Below, piece by piece: positions 50,005 to 58,781 of a stretch of DNA of 64,000 bases. A program made the position numbers and the translations under genes. The number at the start of each line of letters is the position of its first letter. Position 1 is the first letter of the stretch. Below the pieces are notes generated by a model, which was not told the origin of the DNA, made no database searches, and saw nothing but the letters and a program-made list of their open reading frames with translations. The DNA lies in NCBI RefSeq assembly GCF_024158125.1, contig NZ_JAMZFT010000002.1:310001-374000 (forward strand), given 5' to 3'. The stretch comes from Futiania mangrovi. GTDB lineage: Bacteria; Pseudomonadota; Alphaproteobacteria; Futianiales; Futianiaceae.

Positions 50005-50846
50005 ACCGCGGCCCTCCTGCCGGCCTGACCGCCCGGGGCGCCATCCCCGGCCTGCGCCGCGGCATCCCCTTCGGGCAAGGGCGGCATGGGTTCGCCGCGC
50101 GCGATCGCCAGGAAGACTTCCTCCATCGTCCGCCGGCCATACCGCTCGATCAGGGCAGCGGGCGGGCCTTCGTCCACAACGCGGCCGCCCTTCATCATCA
50201 GCACGCGGTCGGCCAGCCGTTCCACCTCGTGCATGTTGTGCGAGGCGAGCAGGATCGCGGCACCGTGCGCGGACCGGTAGCGCTCCAGGTATGACCGCAC
50301 CCAGTCGGCCGTGTCGGGATCGAGCGACGCCGTAGGCTCGTCCAGGAACAGGATCTCGGGCGTGTTGATCAATGCCTTCGCCAGCCCGACCCGCGTCTTC
50401 TGCCCGGCGGACAGCTGACCTGCCGGCCGATCGAGAAAGCCGGCGAGGTCGAGGTCGCGGGCAAGCTCGGCAATGCGGCCGGCAACGTCGGGCACGCCGT
50501 AGAGCCGCGCATAAACCGCGAGGTTCTGGCGTACCGTCAGGCGCCGCGGCAGATCGACGTAAGGACTCTGGAAGTTGACGCGGGCGAGAGCGAGGTGGCG
50601 TGACGTCGCCATGTCGTGGCCCAGAACCTCGATCGTTCCGCCGCTGGGGATGATGAGGCCGAGCAGCATCGAGATGGTCGTCGTCTTGCCGGCACCGTTG
50701 CCGCCGAGCAGGGCGAGCGTCTCTCCACGCGCCAGGTCGAAGCTGACGCCGTCGACGGCACGGACGGCCTCGAACCGCTTCGCAAGGCCGCGGACCCGGA
50801 TTGCAGGGGATGCATCCGGGCCTGAGGATGACTGGAGACCCATCAT
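50001..50846 (-). CDS. ABC exporter ATP-binding protein
   Basis: Nucleotide-binding subunit, 281 aa. Walker A is LLGGNGAGKTTT, the signature is LSAGQKTRVGLAKAL (Ala replaces the usual second Gly), and Walker B is EILFLDEPTASLDP with the H-switch SHNMHEVERLADRV. It resembles the DrrA/YadG group. ATG 50846 follows an ATG-rich start region; in-frame ATGs at 50855 and 50864 are possible. It is divergent from regB with under 50 bases between them, so shared control is likely. Confidence 0.92.
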   Translation of the reverse strand: MMGLQSSSGPDASPAIRVRGLAKRFEAVRAVDGVSFDLARGETLALLGGNGAGKTTTISMLLGLIIPSGGTIEVLGHDMATSRHLALARVNFQSPYVDLPRRLTVRQNLAVYARLYGVPDVAGRIAELARDLDLAGFLDRPAGQLSAGQKTRVGLAKALINTPEILFLDEPTASLDPDTADWVRSYLERYRSAHGAAILLASHNMHEVERLADRVLMMKGGRVVDEGPPAALIERYGRRTMEEVFLAIARGEPMPPLPEGDAAAQAGDGAPGGQAGRRAAV

Positions 50847-50891
50847 GCGCCACATATGGACCATGAGCGCAGCAAAGGCGAGGGCCGAGAC

Positions 50892-52310
50892 ATGACCGCA
50901 GAGACAGCGCGGTCCAGGACAGAGGAGCCGGTTCCGGTCACCGCATCCGGCGCGGCGCCGGCGCTGCGCACGGGCGACGGGGGCGTGCGCCACCGCACGC
51001 TGATCCTGCTGCGGTGGATTGCCATCTGCGGACAGCTCGTCGCAGTGCTCGGCGTGCATTTCCTGCTCGGCTTCGACCTCCCGCTGGAGGCCTGCCTCGC
51101 TGTCATCGGCGCGGCGGTCTGGATCAACCTCACCGTCCGCCTGTGGACACCGATGACGCGACGGCTGACCGACGGGGAGGCGACGGTCTCCTTTGCGTTC
51201 GACCTTCTGCAACTCGCCTGCCTGCTCTATCTCACCGGCGGCCTGACCAACCCGTTCGCATTGCTCTTCCTCGCCCCCGTGACGGTCTCCGCGTCGATCC
51301 TCAGCCCGCGCGCGACGGCCCTTCTGGGTCTGGTCGCGGGGGCGCTCATCACCGTGCTGGCAGCCGTCTACCGTCCCTTGCCGTGGACCGGACCGCCGCC
51401 CGATCTGCCGCCCGTCTACATTGGCGGCATCTGGGCCGCACTGATCGTCAGCCTGGCCTTCACGTCACTCTATGCCGCGCGCCTTGCACGCGAGCAGAGG
51501 CACATGGCAGCGGCGCTGGCGACGCTTCAGATGGCACTGGCGCGGGAGCAGAGGCTGGCGGCACTCGGCGGACTCGCGGCAGCCGCGGCGCACGAACTGG
51601 GCACGCCGCTCGCCACCATCACCATCGCGGCAAGGGAACTGGCCCGCGACATCCCCGCCGGCGACCCGCTGGCCGAAGACGTGCACCTGATCGCGGAGCA
51701 GGCCGCACGATGCCGTGACATCCTCACCCGGCTCGCCCGTCAGCCGGGAGGGGGAGAAGGCGCAGGCCCCTTTGCGCGGCTGCCGCTGCCAGTCCTGCTC
51801 GAGCAGGCCGTGGCCGCACACCGGGTACCTGACATCGACCTCGAACTGCGGTTCTACGCTGACGGGGAACGGGTCGATCCGAACCGCGCGGATACGCCGG
51901 TCCTCGACTGCCGACCCGAACTCATCCATGCGCTCGGCAACATCGTTGAGAACGCGGTCGCCTTCGCCCGGTCCCGCGTCGTGGTCGAGGCCCGTTGGGA
52001 CGGCGCCGGGCTGACCCTTCAGGTGCGCGACGACGGGCCGGGCTTCTCTCCCGACGTGCTGCAGAAGCTGGGCGAACCCTATCTCACTTCGCGCCCGCGG
52101 GGCCGCCAGGGCCAGAACCGCGAGGGCCTGGGTCTCGGCGTCTTCATCGCGAAGACCCTGCTGGAGCGGACGGGTGCCCGCGTCACCTTCTTCAATGCCC
52201 GCCGGGGAGCAGGCCGCGGGGGAGCTGTGGTTGCCCTTTTCTGGAGCAAGTCTAAATTGAAGTCTGCCCATTCATCCGGCCACGACTGGTGGCCCCTGAC
52301 GGAACGGTGA
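50892..52310 (+). CDS. regB: Redox-sensing histidine kinase RegB/PrrB
   Basis: Membrane sensor kinase of the global redox system. Six hydrophobic segments occupy about residues 50-200. The quinone-linked heptapeptide GGLTNPF is at 116-122. The H-box AAAHELGTPLATI has His234. Cys274 in ARCRDIL lies 40 residues after His234, the same spacing as His225 and Cys265 of Rhodobacter capsulatus RegB as I recall it. ATPase motifs NIVENAVAFA, DDGPGF and GLGLGVFIA complete it. It has 472 aa with a polar N-terminal extension. regA follows one base after the stop. Confidence 0.94.
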   Translation: MTAETARSRTEEPVPVTASGAAPALRTGDGGVRHRTLILLRWIAICGQLVAVLGVHFLLGFDLPLEACLAVIGAAVWINLTVRLWTPMTRRLTDGEATVSFAFDLLQLACLLYLTGGLTNPFALLFLAPVTVSASILSPRATALLGLVAGALITVLAAVYRPLPWTGPPPDLPPVYIGGIWAALIVSLAFTSLYAARLAREQRHMAAALATLQMALAREQRLAALGGLAAAAAHELGTPLATITIAARELARDIPAGDPLAEDVHLIAEQAARCRDILTRLARQPGGGEGAGPFARLPLPVLLEQAVAAHRVPDIDLELRFYADGERVDPNRADTPVLDCRPELIHALGNIVENAVAFARSRVVVEARWDGAGLTLQVRDDGPGFSPDVLQKLGEPYLTSRPRGRQGQNREGLGLGVFIAKTLLERTGARVTFFNARRGAGRGGAVVALFWSKSKLKSAHSSGHDWWPLTER

Positions 52311-52311
52311 C

Positions 52312-52899
52312 ATGATCGCGACATCCCCCAAGGAGCTCATTGCGCCGGTGCAGACGCGGCAGCGCGCCGCCGGCAGCGACATGCGGCTCTTGCTGGTCGA
52401 CGACGACCAGCCGTTGCTCAACCGCCTCGCCCGCGCCATGGAGCGGCGCGGATATGCGGTCGAAACGGCCGGGAGCATTGCCGAAGCACGCGACATCATC
52501 GCGGCCGGCCCGCCGCGCTTTGCGGTCGTGGACATGCGGCTGGAGGACGGCAACGGCCTCGACCTGGTCAGCGAACTGCGCGCACAGCGTCCCGACGCGC
52601 GCATCGTCATGCTCACGGGCTATGGCAACATCACGACCGCGGTGTGGGCCGTGAAGCATGGCGCTGTGGACTACCTCGCCAAGCCCGCGGACGCCGACGA
52701 GGTAGATGCCGCCCTGCGCGCCGCCGCCGACGACCTGCCGGAGCCGCCGGAAAACCCGATGTCCGCCGACCGCGTGCGCTGGGAGCACATCCAGCGCGTC
52801 TACGAACTGTGCGGCCGAAACGTCTCGGAGACGGCACGCCGCCTCAACATGCACCGGCGCACGCTGCAACGCATCCTTGCCAAGCGCAGCCCGCGCTGA
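52312..52899 (+). CDS. regA: Response regulator RegA/PrrA
   Basis: Global redox response regulator, 195 aa. The receiver domain starts near residue 24 (MRLLLVDDDQPLLNRLARAM). The phospho-acceptor is Asp74 in AVVDMRLEDGNG, and the conserved Lys is in DYLAKPAD. The C-terminal Fis-type helix-turn-helix SETARRLNMHRRTLQRILAK is the nearly invariant RegA signature. An N-terminal extension of about 20 residues precedes the domain. It is cotranscribed with regB. In relatives it controls respiration, carbon fixation, nitrogen fixation and photosynthesis; only the first can be presumed here. Confidence 0.96.
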   Translation: MIATSPKELIAPVQTRQRAAGSDMRLLLVDDDQPLLNRLARAMERRGYAVETAGSIAEARDIIAAGPPRFAVVDMRLEDGNGLDLVSELRAQRPDARIVMLTGYGNITTAVWAVKHGAVDYLAKPADADEVDAALRAAADDLPEPPENPMSADRVRWEHIQRVYELCGRNVSETARRLNMHRRTLQRILAKRSPR

Positions 52900-52914
52900 C
52901 GCCGGCCGTAGGCC

Positions 52915-53385
52915 TCAGAGGCCGTGCTCGGGCACGAAATCAGGATCGGCGAGCACCATGAGCCTGTCTGCGGCGGTCCGCGCAAGACGCTGGACCATCG
53001 CTTTCCTGCGGGCGGGTGAAAGCGCCACCCGCGGCCCCGTCAGATGCCGCGCGGCGCCATAGGCGTCGGCGATAAGCACCCCGACATCCTGGGGCAGCCT
53101 GCCGAGCGGAAAGGCCGCATCGACGGCAAAGTCGAAGACATCGCAGAATTCCAGGTAGTCGCCCCATTTCGCATCGGACTGGAAGTCGGCAAGACCGCTC
53201 TTCACCTCGACAATGGCGATTTCTCCGCGCCGCGAGAGAGCGACCAGGTCGGCGCGCCGGCCGTTGGGCAGCGAGACCTCCCGCAGACACGACCACCCGG
53301 CTTGCCAGTAATAGCGTGCCACACCGCGCGCGATCGCGGCCGCGCCGGACAGGTCCGGTTCCGAGAAGGGAGCGTGGTCTGTCAT
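52915..53385 (-). CDS. mmcB: MmcB-family DNA repair protein
   Basis: A 156-aa endonuclease-like protein. Sequence ADLVALSRRGEIAIVEVKSG has the D...E-x-K pattern of PD-(D/E)XK nucleases, and SDAKWGDYLEFCDVFDFAV follows. In Caulobacter the homologue protects against mitomycin C and is SOS-regulated, by my recollection. No alphaproteobacterial LexA box was recognised upstream here. ATG 53385 (MTDHAPFSEP) was chosen by family start. It converges with regA over 15 bases. Confidence 0.85.
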   Translation of the reverse strand: MTDHAPFSEPDLSGAAAIARGVARYYWQAGWSCLREVSLPNGRRADLVALSRRGEIAIVEVKSGLADFQSDAKWGDYLEFCDVFDFAVDAAFPLGRLPQDVGVLIADAYGAARHLTGPRVALSPARRKAMVQRLARTAADRLMVLADPDFVPEHGL

Positions 53386-53711
53386 GGCGACAGACTGCCT
53401 CAGTCCCGCAGGCGTTTCCAGTGCAGCCCGGCTTCGCTGCAAAAGCCGTTCAATTGTCTAAAATTCTGCCTTTAAGTCTATTCGCGGCAACATTAACCAG
53501 TTTACCTAAACACACTCGCAAAAATACCCGCGAAAACAGCGAATATAAAGCATATTAACCAGGTTTGGTTATGCTTCATTTAGTTTTCTGGCAACAAATT
53601 TCGTGAACCGGAAGCCTTTCCGTAGAAGACGTCGAAAGGTCTGTTCCGGGGTCCGGCCGGTCAACGCAGTGTCTTGCGCCAACCGGGTTCTGTAGCGTGG
53701 AGGGGTAGCGT
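53386..53711. other. AT-rich intergenic region between mmcB and the TadG-like gene
   Basis: A 326-base gene-free gap, AT-rich from about 53445 to 53600. The nonamer ATTAACCAG occurs twice, at 53492-53500 and 53554-53562. The second copy is part of a dyad, TAACC then GGTTA, at 53556-53571. TTAACC is the half-site type used by the CtrA regulator in alphaproteobacteria, so CtrA control is a testable idea. The two divergent genes must take their promoters from this gap, but no clear -35/-10 pair was found. Confidence 0.45.
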
Positions 53712-55619
53712 ATGACCATTCCGGGGACAAGGAAGACGGCTGACCGGGGCGCGCGCCGGACGGGGCTGCGGGGGCAGATCAGCCAATTTGCACGGTCCGA
53801 GCGGGGCGCACTCGCGCTCGTGATGGGACTGACCTTCATTCCGATCGTCGCAGCGGTGGGCGCGACCTTCGACTATGCGCGGGTTGCGACAGGGCACTCT
53901 GGCCTTTCGAACGCGCTCGACGCGGCAGGCCTTGCGGCGGCGCAGCAATTGAGCGAGCCAGAGCAGATTGTGAAGTCGATCGCGCAGAACTTCCTGGAAC
54001 GGAACCTGCCCGATAGCGGGCTCTTCTCCAGCACCCCCACTGTTCAGATTCTCGAGAAGACCGACGAGGTGTTGCGGCTGTCAGCGCGCGGCAAGGTCTC
54101 CACCGCGGTCATGGGCCTGTTCAACGTGAACGAGGTCGAGGTTTATGCCGAGGCCGAATTCACGCGCAAGGTCCAGGGTCTCGAGATCGCCATGGTGCTC
54201 GACACGACCTATTCGATGAAGGGCACCCGCATGACCGCGATGAAGGCGGCGGCAAAGGATCTGCTGCAAACGCTCTACGGCAGCGACCGGACATCCGACC
54301 GCCTGAGGATCGCCCTCGTACCCTTCGCGGATATGGTCAATATCAAGGCGACGCGTGCCGACTGGCGCGGCCAGAGCCTCGATCTCACCGTCGACGCAGG
54401 CGTCGATCCGCTTGCCGTCGACCCATGGGATCGTGCCGCGCAGGACACCACCATCCTCACCCACTATACCGGCGAGGACTGGGCCTGGATCGATGTGACG
54501 GGCAGCGCCCGCTACAATGGCTGGAACATCGATGATCATCGCTATGTCGAGCGGAATGGCAATGGCGGCGTGAACTACCGCACGGCACGGGAGTACGATT
54601 CGGAATACACACCCGATCCCTTCGAATTCGGAACGAAGAAAAACGGCGACCGGCTGGTGAAGGGCGGCAAATACGTGCCCTGTTCTCACAAGGACGCAAA
54701 GGGCTGCGACTATGAGGCTGTTCGCAACGACCACCTCTGGCTCTACAAGCAGGTCGGGCTGGAATGGCGGGGGTGCGTCGAGTCCCGCCCGATCCAGGGT
54801 GCCGACGGCGAAACCCGCGATCTCGACATCACCGTTACCGCGCCCGATCCCGACGATCCCGACACGCTGTTCGTGCCGTCGTTTCACGCCGACGGCGGCA
54901 GCGGGGGCTACCCGAGCTGGATGACCGACAAGAACGAGTTCGGGACCGGCAACGGACCGAAGGTGCCGTCCGGCAGCCTCGACCGCCTTGCCTATCTGAA
55001 CAAGTACTATCAGAACGACCCCAAGGTTCAGAATGTCGCCGCCGACGAAGGGCCCAACCTGAACTGCGGCATCCCCGTCACGCCGCTGATCAGCAGCCGC
55101 GATGCGCTCGAGACTGACATCGATGCGCTCACCTACACGACCTCGACCAATATTCCCGAAGGTCTCGCGTGGGGCTGGCGGATGCTGGATCCGAAACCGC
55201 CCTTCGACGCCGCCCTGCCCTATGGCCACATCGACGACGATGGCGTGCGCTGGGAGAAGGCCATCATCCTGCTCACCGATGGCGAGAACTGGACCCAGGA
55301 CAAGCGTTACAATTCCTATGGCTTCGCTGACGAGGACCGCCTGACCGGTCCCGAGGACGAGTCCGACATCAAGCGCGCCATGGACAAGCGTCTCGCCAAG
55401 CTGTGCGAGAACGTCAAGAATGCCGGCAAGGACGTTGGCGGAGAGGGCATCCGGCTCTATGTCGTCGCGTTCGACATGAACGGATCGGTCAAGGACACCC
55501 TCTTCAAGCCGTGCGCATCCGACCCCGCTCACTTCTTCGACGCCCAGGGCAGCGTCGCGCTGTCCTCGGCCTTCAAGAAGATCGGGGCGGACCTCGCCAG
55601 CCTGCGCATCAGCAAATAG
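53712..55619 (+). CDS. TadG-like pilus-assembly protein with VWA domain
   Basis: A 635-aa surface or periplasm-facing protein. The N-terminal TadE/TadG-like segment has a membrane helix (about residues 33-55) in ALALVMGLTFIPIVAAVGAT. A von Willebrand A domain begins near 157 with LDTTYSM, where the usual DxSxS is DxTxS; the later LLTDGENW is intact. Between these lies a 300-residue Asp/Gly-rich insertion with four scattered cysteines. TadG proteins belong to Flp/Tad pili, but no other tad/cpa gene is in this window. A promoter is presumed in the AT-rich gap upstream. Confidence 0.86.
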   Translation: MTIPGTRKTADRGARRTGLRGQISQFARSERGALALVMGLTFIPIVAAVGATFDYARVATGHSGLSNALDAAGLAAAQQLSEPEQIVKSIAQNFLERNLPDSGLFSSTPTVQILEKTDEVLRLSARGKVSTAVMGLFNVNEVEVYAEAEFTRKVQGLEIAMVLDTTYSMKGTRMTAMKAAAKDLLQTLYGSDRTSDRLRIALVPFADMVNIKATRADWRGQSLDLTVDAGVDPLAVDPWDRAAQDTTILTHYTGEDWAWIDVTGSARYNGWNIDDHRYVERNGNGGVNYRTAREYDSEYTPDPFEFGTKKNGDRLVKGGKYVPCSHKDAKGCDYEAVRNDHLWLYKQVGLEWRGCVESRPIQGADGETRDLDITVTAPDPDDPDTLFVPSFHADGGSGGYPSWMTDKNEFGTGNGPKVPSGSLDRLAYLNKYYQNDPKVQNVAADEGPNLNCGIPVTPLISSRDALETDIDALTYTTSTNIPEGLAWGWRMLDPKPPFDAALPYGHIDDDGVRWEKAIILLTDGENWTQDKRYNSYGFADEDRLTGPEDESDIKRAMDKRLAKLCENVKNAGKDVGGEGIRLYVVAFDMNGSVKDTLFKPCASDPAHFFDAQGSVALSSAFKKIGADLASLRISK

Positions 55620-55650
55620 GCCCGGCCCATCCCCCGTGCCGGGCCGGCGC

Positions 55651-55682
55651 AAGCGGGCGGGACCAGAAGGTTCCGCCCGCTT
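55651..55682. terminator. Hairpin terminator between converging tadG-like and acrB genes
   Basis: AGCGGGCGGGACC pairs with GGTTCCGCCCGCT around AGAA, with one G-T pair. TTT follows on the plus side and CTT on the minus side. It fills the gap between two converging stops and can serve both. Confidence 0.6.
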
Positions 55683-55697
55683 TGCATATGCAGGGGT

Positions 55698-58600
55698 CTA
55701 CTCGGCCGGGGCGGGTGCCACGCGCTGCTGCTGCGCTGCCGTTTCCGGCCTGTCCCGGCGGATGAGCGTGTAGACCGCCGGGATGACGAAGAGCGTGAAC
55801 AGCGTGCCGACGAGCATGCCGCCCACGATCACTAGGCCGATGTCCTGACGCGACTGGGCGCCCGCACCCGTGGAGATGGCGAGCGGCACAGCCCCCAGGA
55901 CCATGGCGCCCGTGGTCATCAGGATCGGCCGCAGACGAAGGACCGAGGCCTCGACCACCGCCTCGCGCACCCGTGCGCCCTGCTCGCGGATCTGGTTGGC
56001 GAACTCCACGATCAGGATGCCGTGCTTGGTGATGATGCCGATCAGCGTGACGAGACCCACCTGGCTGTAGATGTTGAGCGTCGATCCCGTCAGATAGAGC
56101 GCCAGCAGCCCTCCGGTCATGGAGAGCGGCACGGTCAGCATGATGATGAAGGGGTCGATGAAGCTCTCGAACTGCGCCGACAGCACCAGGTAGATGAAGA
56201 TCAGCGCCAGCACGAAGGTCAGGTAGATGGCGCCGCTGGAGGCAAGGAAGTCGCGCGACGTGCCGGAATAGTCGACCTGCATCGTGCCGGGGATCGTATC
56301 GCTGGCGATCTTCTCCAGCGCGGCCAGCCCCTCGCCCAGGCTCACGCCCGGAGCGAGGTTCGCCGAGATCGTTGCCGAGCGCAGCTTGTTGAAGTGATTG
56401 AGTTCGCGCGGTGCGACGGTCTCCTCGATCCGCACGAGGTTCGACAGCGGCACCATCTCGCCGAGGCTGGAGCGGACGTAGAGGCGCCGCAGATCGTCCG
56501 GATTGGAGCGGTCCACGTCCTCCATCTGCACGATGACATCGTACTGGCGCCCGTCGCGCTTGAACCGCGTCACCTGCCGCCCGGCCAGCATCGTCTCCAT
56601 GGTGCGCCCGACGGTCTCCACGGAAATACCGAGGGCGGCGGCCTTGGAACGATCGAGTTCCACCTTGATCTGCGGCGCATCGAGAGCCAGGTCGCTGTCG
56701 AGGTTGTCGAGGAAACCGAGCTTGCGCGCCTCGCCGAGAATGGCGTCGACGGCCTCTGCCAGTTCGTCGTAGGGCCGCGAGGTCAGGACCACGATCTCGA
56801 CGGGCTTCGACCGCGCGCTCTGGCCAAGGGGTGGAGGCGTCGTGGGAAAGGCGTTGACGCCCGGGACCGAGAACATCTTGCCGCGCAGCTCGGCCGCGAT
56901 CTCCTGCGCCGTGCGCTCACGCTCGCTCCACGGCTGGAGATTCAGGAAGCCGATACCGCGGGACAGGACCGGAAAGCCGATGATCGACACATAGCGGTCG
57001 GCTTCCGGCGGCGTGGTGTAGATGTCCTCGAGCTGCTGCACGTAGCGGTCCATGTACTCGACCGTCGCGCCTTCCGGACCCGAAATGATGGCGACGATGG
57101 TCCCCTGGTCCTCGTAGGGCGCGAGTTCGGACTTCAGCAGCGTGAAAAGCCAGCCGCCGGCGCCCGCCACCGCGAGGCCGATCAGGATCACGAGCAGCGG
57201 TGCGGCCAGGGAAACCCGCAGCAGCGCGCGGTATCCGTTGTTGAGCCCGCGCAGGAACCGCTCGATCAGGTTGTAGAGCCAATTGTGCCGGACCTTCGAG
57301 GGATCCTGCTTCAGCAGCTTCGAGCACATCATCGGCGAAAGAGTGAGCGCCACGAAGCCGGAGATCAGCACTGCACCGGCGAGCGCCCAGGCGAACTCGG
57401 TGAACAGGCGGCCCGTCTTGCCCTCCATGAAGCCGATCGGGATGTAGACGGCCGCCAGCGTGATCGTCATCGCGAGGACGGCGAAGGTGATCTCGCGCGC
57501 GCCGTCGATTGCCGCCTTGAAGGGGGATTTCCCCATTTCGAGGTGCCGGTAGATGTTCTCCAGCATGACGATCGCGTCGTCCACCACGAGACCGATGGCC
57601 AGCACGAGAGACAGAAGCGTCAGCGTGTTGATCGAGAACCCGAACAGATACATCAGCGCGAACGCACCAACCAGCGACACCGGGATCGTCACCAGCGGGA
57701 TGAGCGTTGCACGCATCGATCGCAGGAAGAAGAAGATGATCAGGACCACCAGCACCACCGCCTCCGCGATGGTGGTGTAGACGTTCTTGATCGACTCCGA
57801 GATGAAGACCGACTTGTCGTAGCCGATGTCGAGCTTCCAGCCTTCGGGCAGGCTGTCCTGGATGCCGGGCAGACGTGAACGGATGCCGTTTGAGACGTCC
57901 AGCGGGTTGGCCGTCGCCTGCTTGACGATGCCGAGCGTGACCGATGTCGCGCCGTTGAACCTGGAGATGCGGCGCTCGTCCTGGGGACCCAGCTCCGCCC
58001 GTCCGACGTCGCGCAGGCGCACGAGATAGCCGTTTGCCTCCGAGATGATGAGTTCGTTGAACTCCTCCGCCGTGCGAAGATCGGTTTCGGACAGGACGGA
58101 GAACTCCCGCTCGCGGCTCTCGATCCGCCCTGCGGGGATCTCGACGTTCTGCCGGCGCAATGCAGTTTCGACCTCCTGCACGGTCAGCCCGTTGGCCGCC
58201 AGCCGCTCCGGATCGAGCCAGAGCCGCATGGCATAGCGGCGCTGGCCGAAGATGCGCACCTCGGCGACACCCGGCACGATCTGCAGCTGGTCGGTGATGT
58301 AGCGGTCGGCGTAGTCGGAGATCTCCAGCGGGGTCGAACGGTCGCTCGACAACGCCATGTAGATGATGGCCTGCGCATCGGCTTCCGACTTCTGGATCAC
58401 CGGCTCGCTGACCTCGTCCGGAAGCCGTCCCCGAACCCGGCTGACGCGGTCGCGCACATCCGCTGCGGCTGCCTCCGGATCCCGGTCCAGGTTGAAGCTG
58501 ACCGTGATCTGCGAGGATTCCTGCCGACTGGTCGAGGTCAGGTAGTCGATCCCCTCGATGCCCGCCAGCGACTCTTCCAGAACCTGGGTTACCTGGCTTT

Positions 58601-58778
58601 CGATGATCGCCGCCGAGGCGCCCGGATATCCCGTGCGCACGTTCACGACGGGCGGGTCGATGTTCGGATACTCGCGCACCGAAAGACGCTCGTAGGACAC
58701 CAGCCCAAGAAGCACCACCACGAGGCTCATCACGGTGGCCAGCACCGGGCGGCGGATGCTGAGTTCGGAAATCTGCAT
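55698..58778 (-). CDS. RND multidrug efflux inner-membrane transporter
   Basis: AcrB/MexB-type proton-driven transporter of 1026 aa. The N-terminus ISELSIRRPVLATVMSLVVV is typical of the HAE-RND class. The TM4 proton-relay region GLVVDDAIVMLENIYRHLE holds the paired aspartates. Two large periplasmic domains separate twelve membrane helices. The end is VIPAVYTLIRRDRPET. It is cotranscribed with the adaptor gene upstream, 3 bases between them. No outer-membrane TolC partner or local TetR regulator is seen. Confidence 0.95.
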   Translation of the reverse strand: MQISELSIRRPVLATVMSLVVVLLGLVSYERLSVREYPNIDPPVVNVRTGYPGASAAIIESQVTQVLEESLAGIEGIDYLTSTSRQESSQITVSFNLDRDPEAAAADVRDRVSRVRGRLPDEVSEPVIQKSEADAQAIIYMALSSDRSTPLEISDYADRYITDQLQIVPGVAEVRIFGQRRYAMRLWLDPERLAANGLTVQEVETALRRQNVEIPAGRIESREREFSVLSETDLRTAEEFNELIISEANGYLVRLRDVGRAELGPQDERRISRFNGATSVTLGIVKQATANPLDVSNGIRSRLPGIQDSLPEGWKLDIGYDKSVFISESIKNVYTTIAEAVVLVVLIIFFFLRSMRATLIPLVTIPVSLVGAFALMYLFGFSINTLTLLSLVLAIGLVVDDAIVMLENIYRHLEMGKSPFKAAIDGAREITFAVLAMTITLAAVYIPIGFMEGKTGRLFTEFAWALAGAVLISGFVALTLSPMMCSKLLKQDPSKVRHNWLYNLIERFLRGLNNGYRALLRVSLAAPLLVILIGLAVAGAGGWLFTLLKSELAPYEDQGTIVAIISGPEGATVEYMDRYVQQLEDIYTTPPEADRYVSIIGFPVLSRGIGFLNLQPWSERERTAQEIAAELRGKMFSVPGVNAFPTTPPPLGQSARSKPVEIVVLTSRPYDELAEAVDAILGEARKLGFLDNLDSDLALDAPQIKVELDRSKAAALGISVETVGRTMETMLAGRQVTRFKRDGRQYDVIVQMEDVDRSNPDDLRRLYVRSSLGEMVPLSNLVRIEETVAPRELNHFNKLRSATISANLAPGVSLGEGLAALEKIASDTIPGTMQVDYSGTSRDFLASSGAIYLTFVLALIFIYLVLSAQFESFIDPFIIMLTVPLSMTGGLLALYLTGSTLNIYSQVGLVTLIGIITKHGILIVEFANQIREQGARVREAVVEASVLRLRPILMTTGAMVLGAVPLAISTGAGAQSRQDIGLVIVGGMLVGTLFTLFVIPAVYTLIRRDRPETAAQQQRVAPAPAE

Positions 58779-58781
58779 GGC

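Noticed and set aside
53386-53470. LexA (SOS) box upstream of mmcB
   Set aside because: GTTC at 53448 is not followed by a second GTTC after seven bases, and no GAAC-N7-GAAC was seen.
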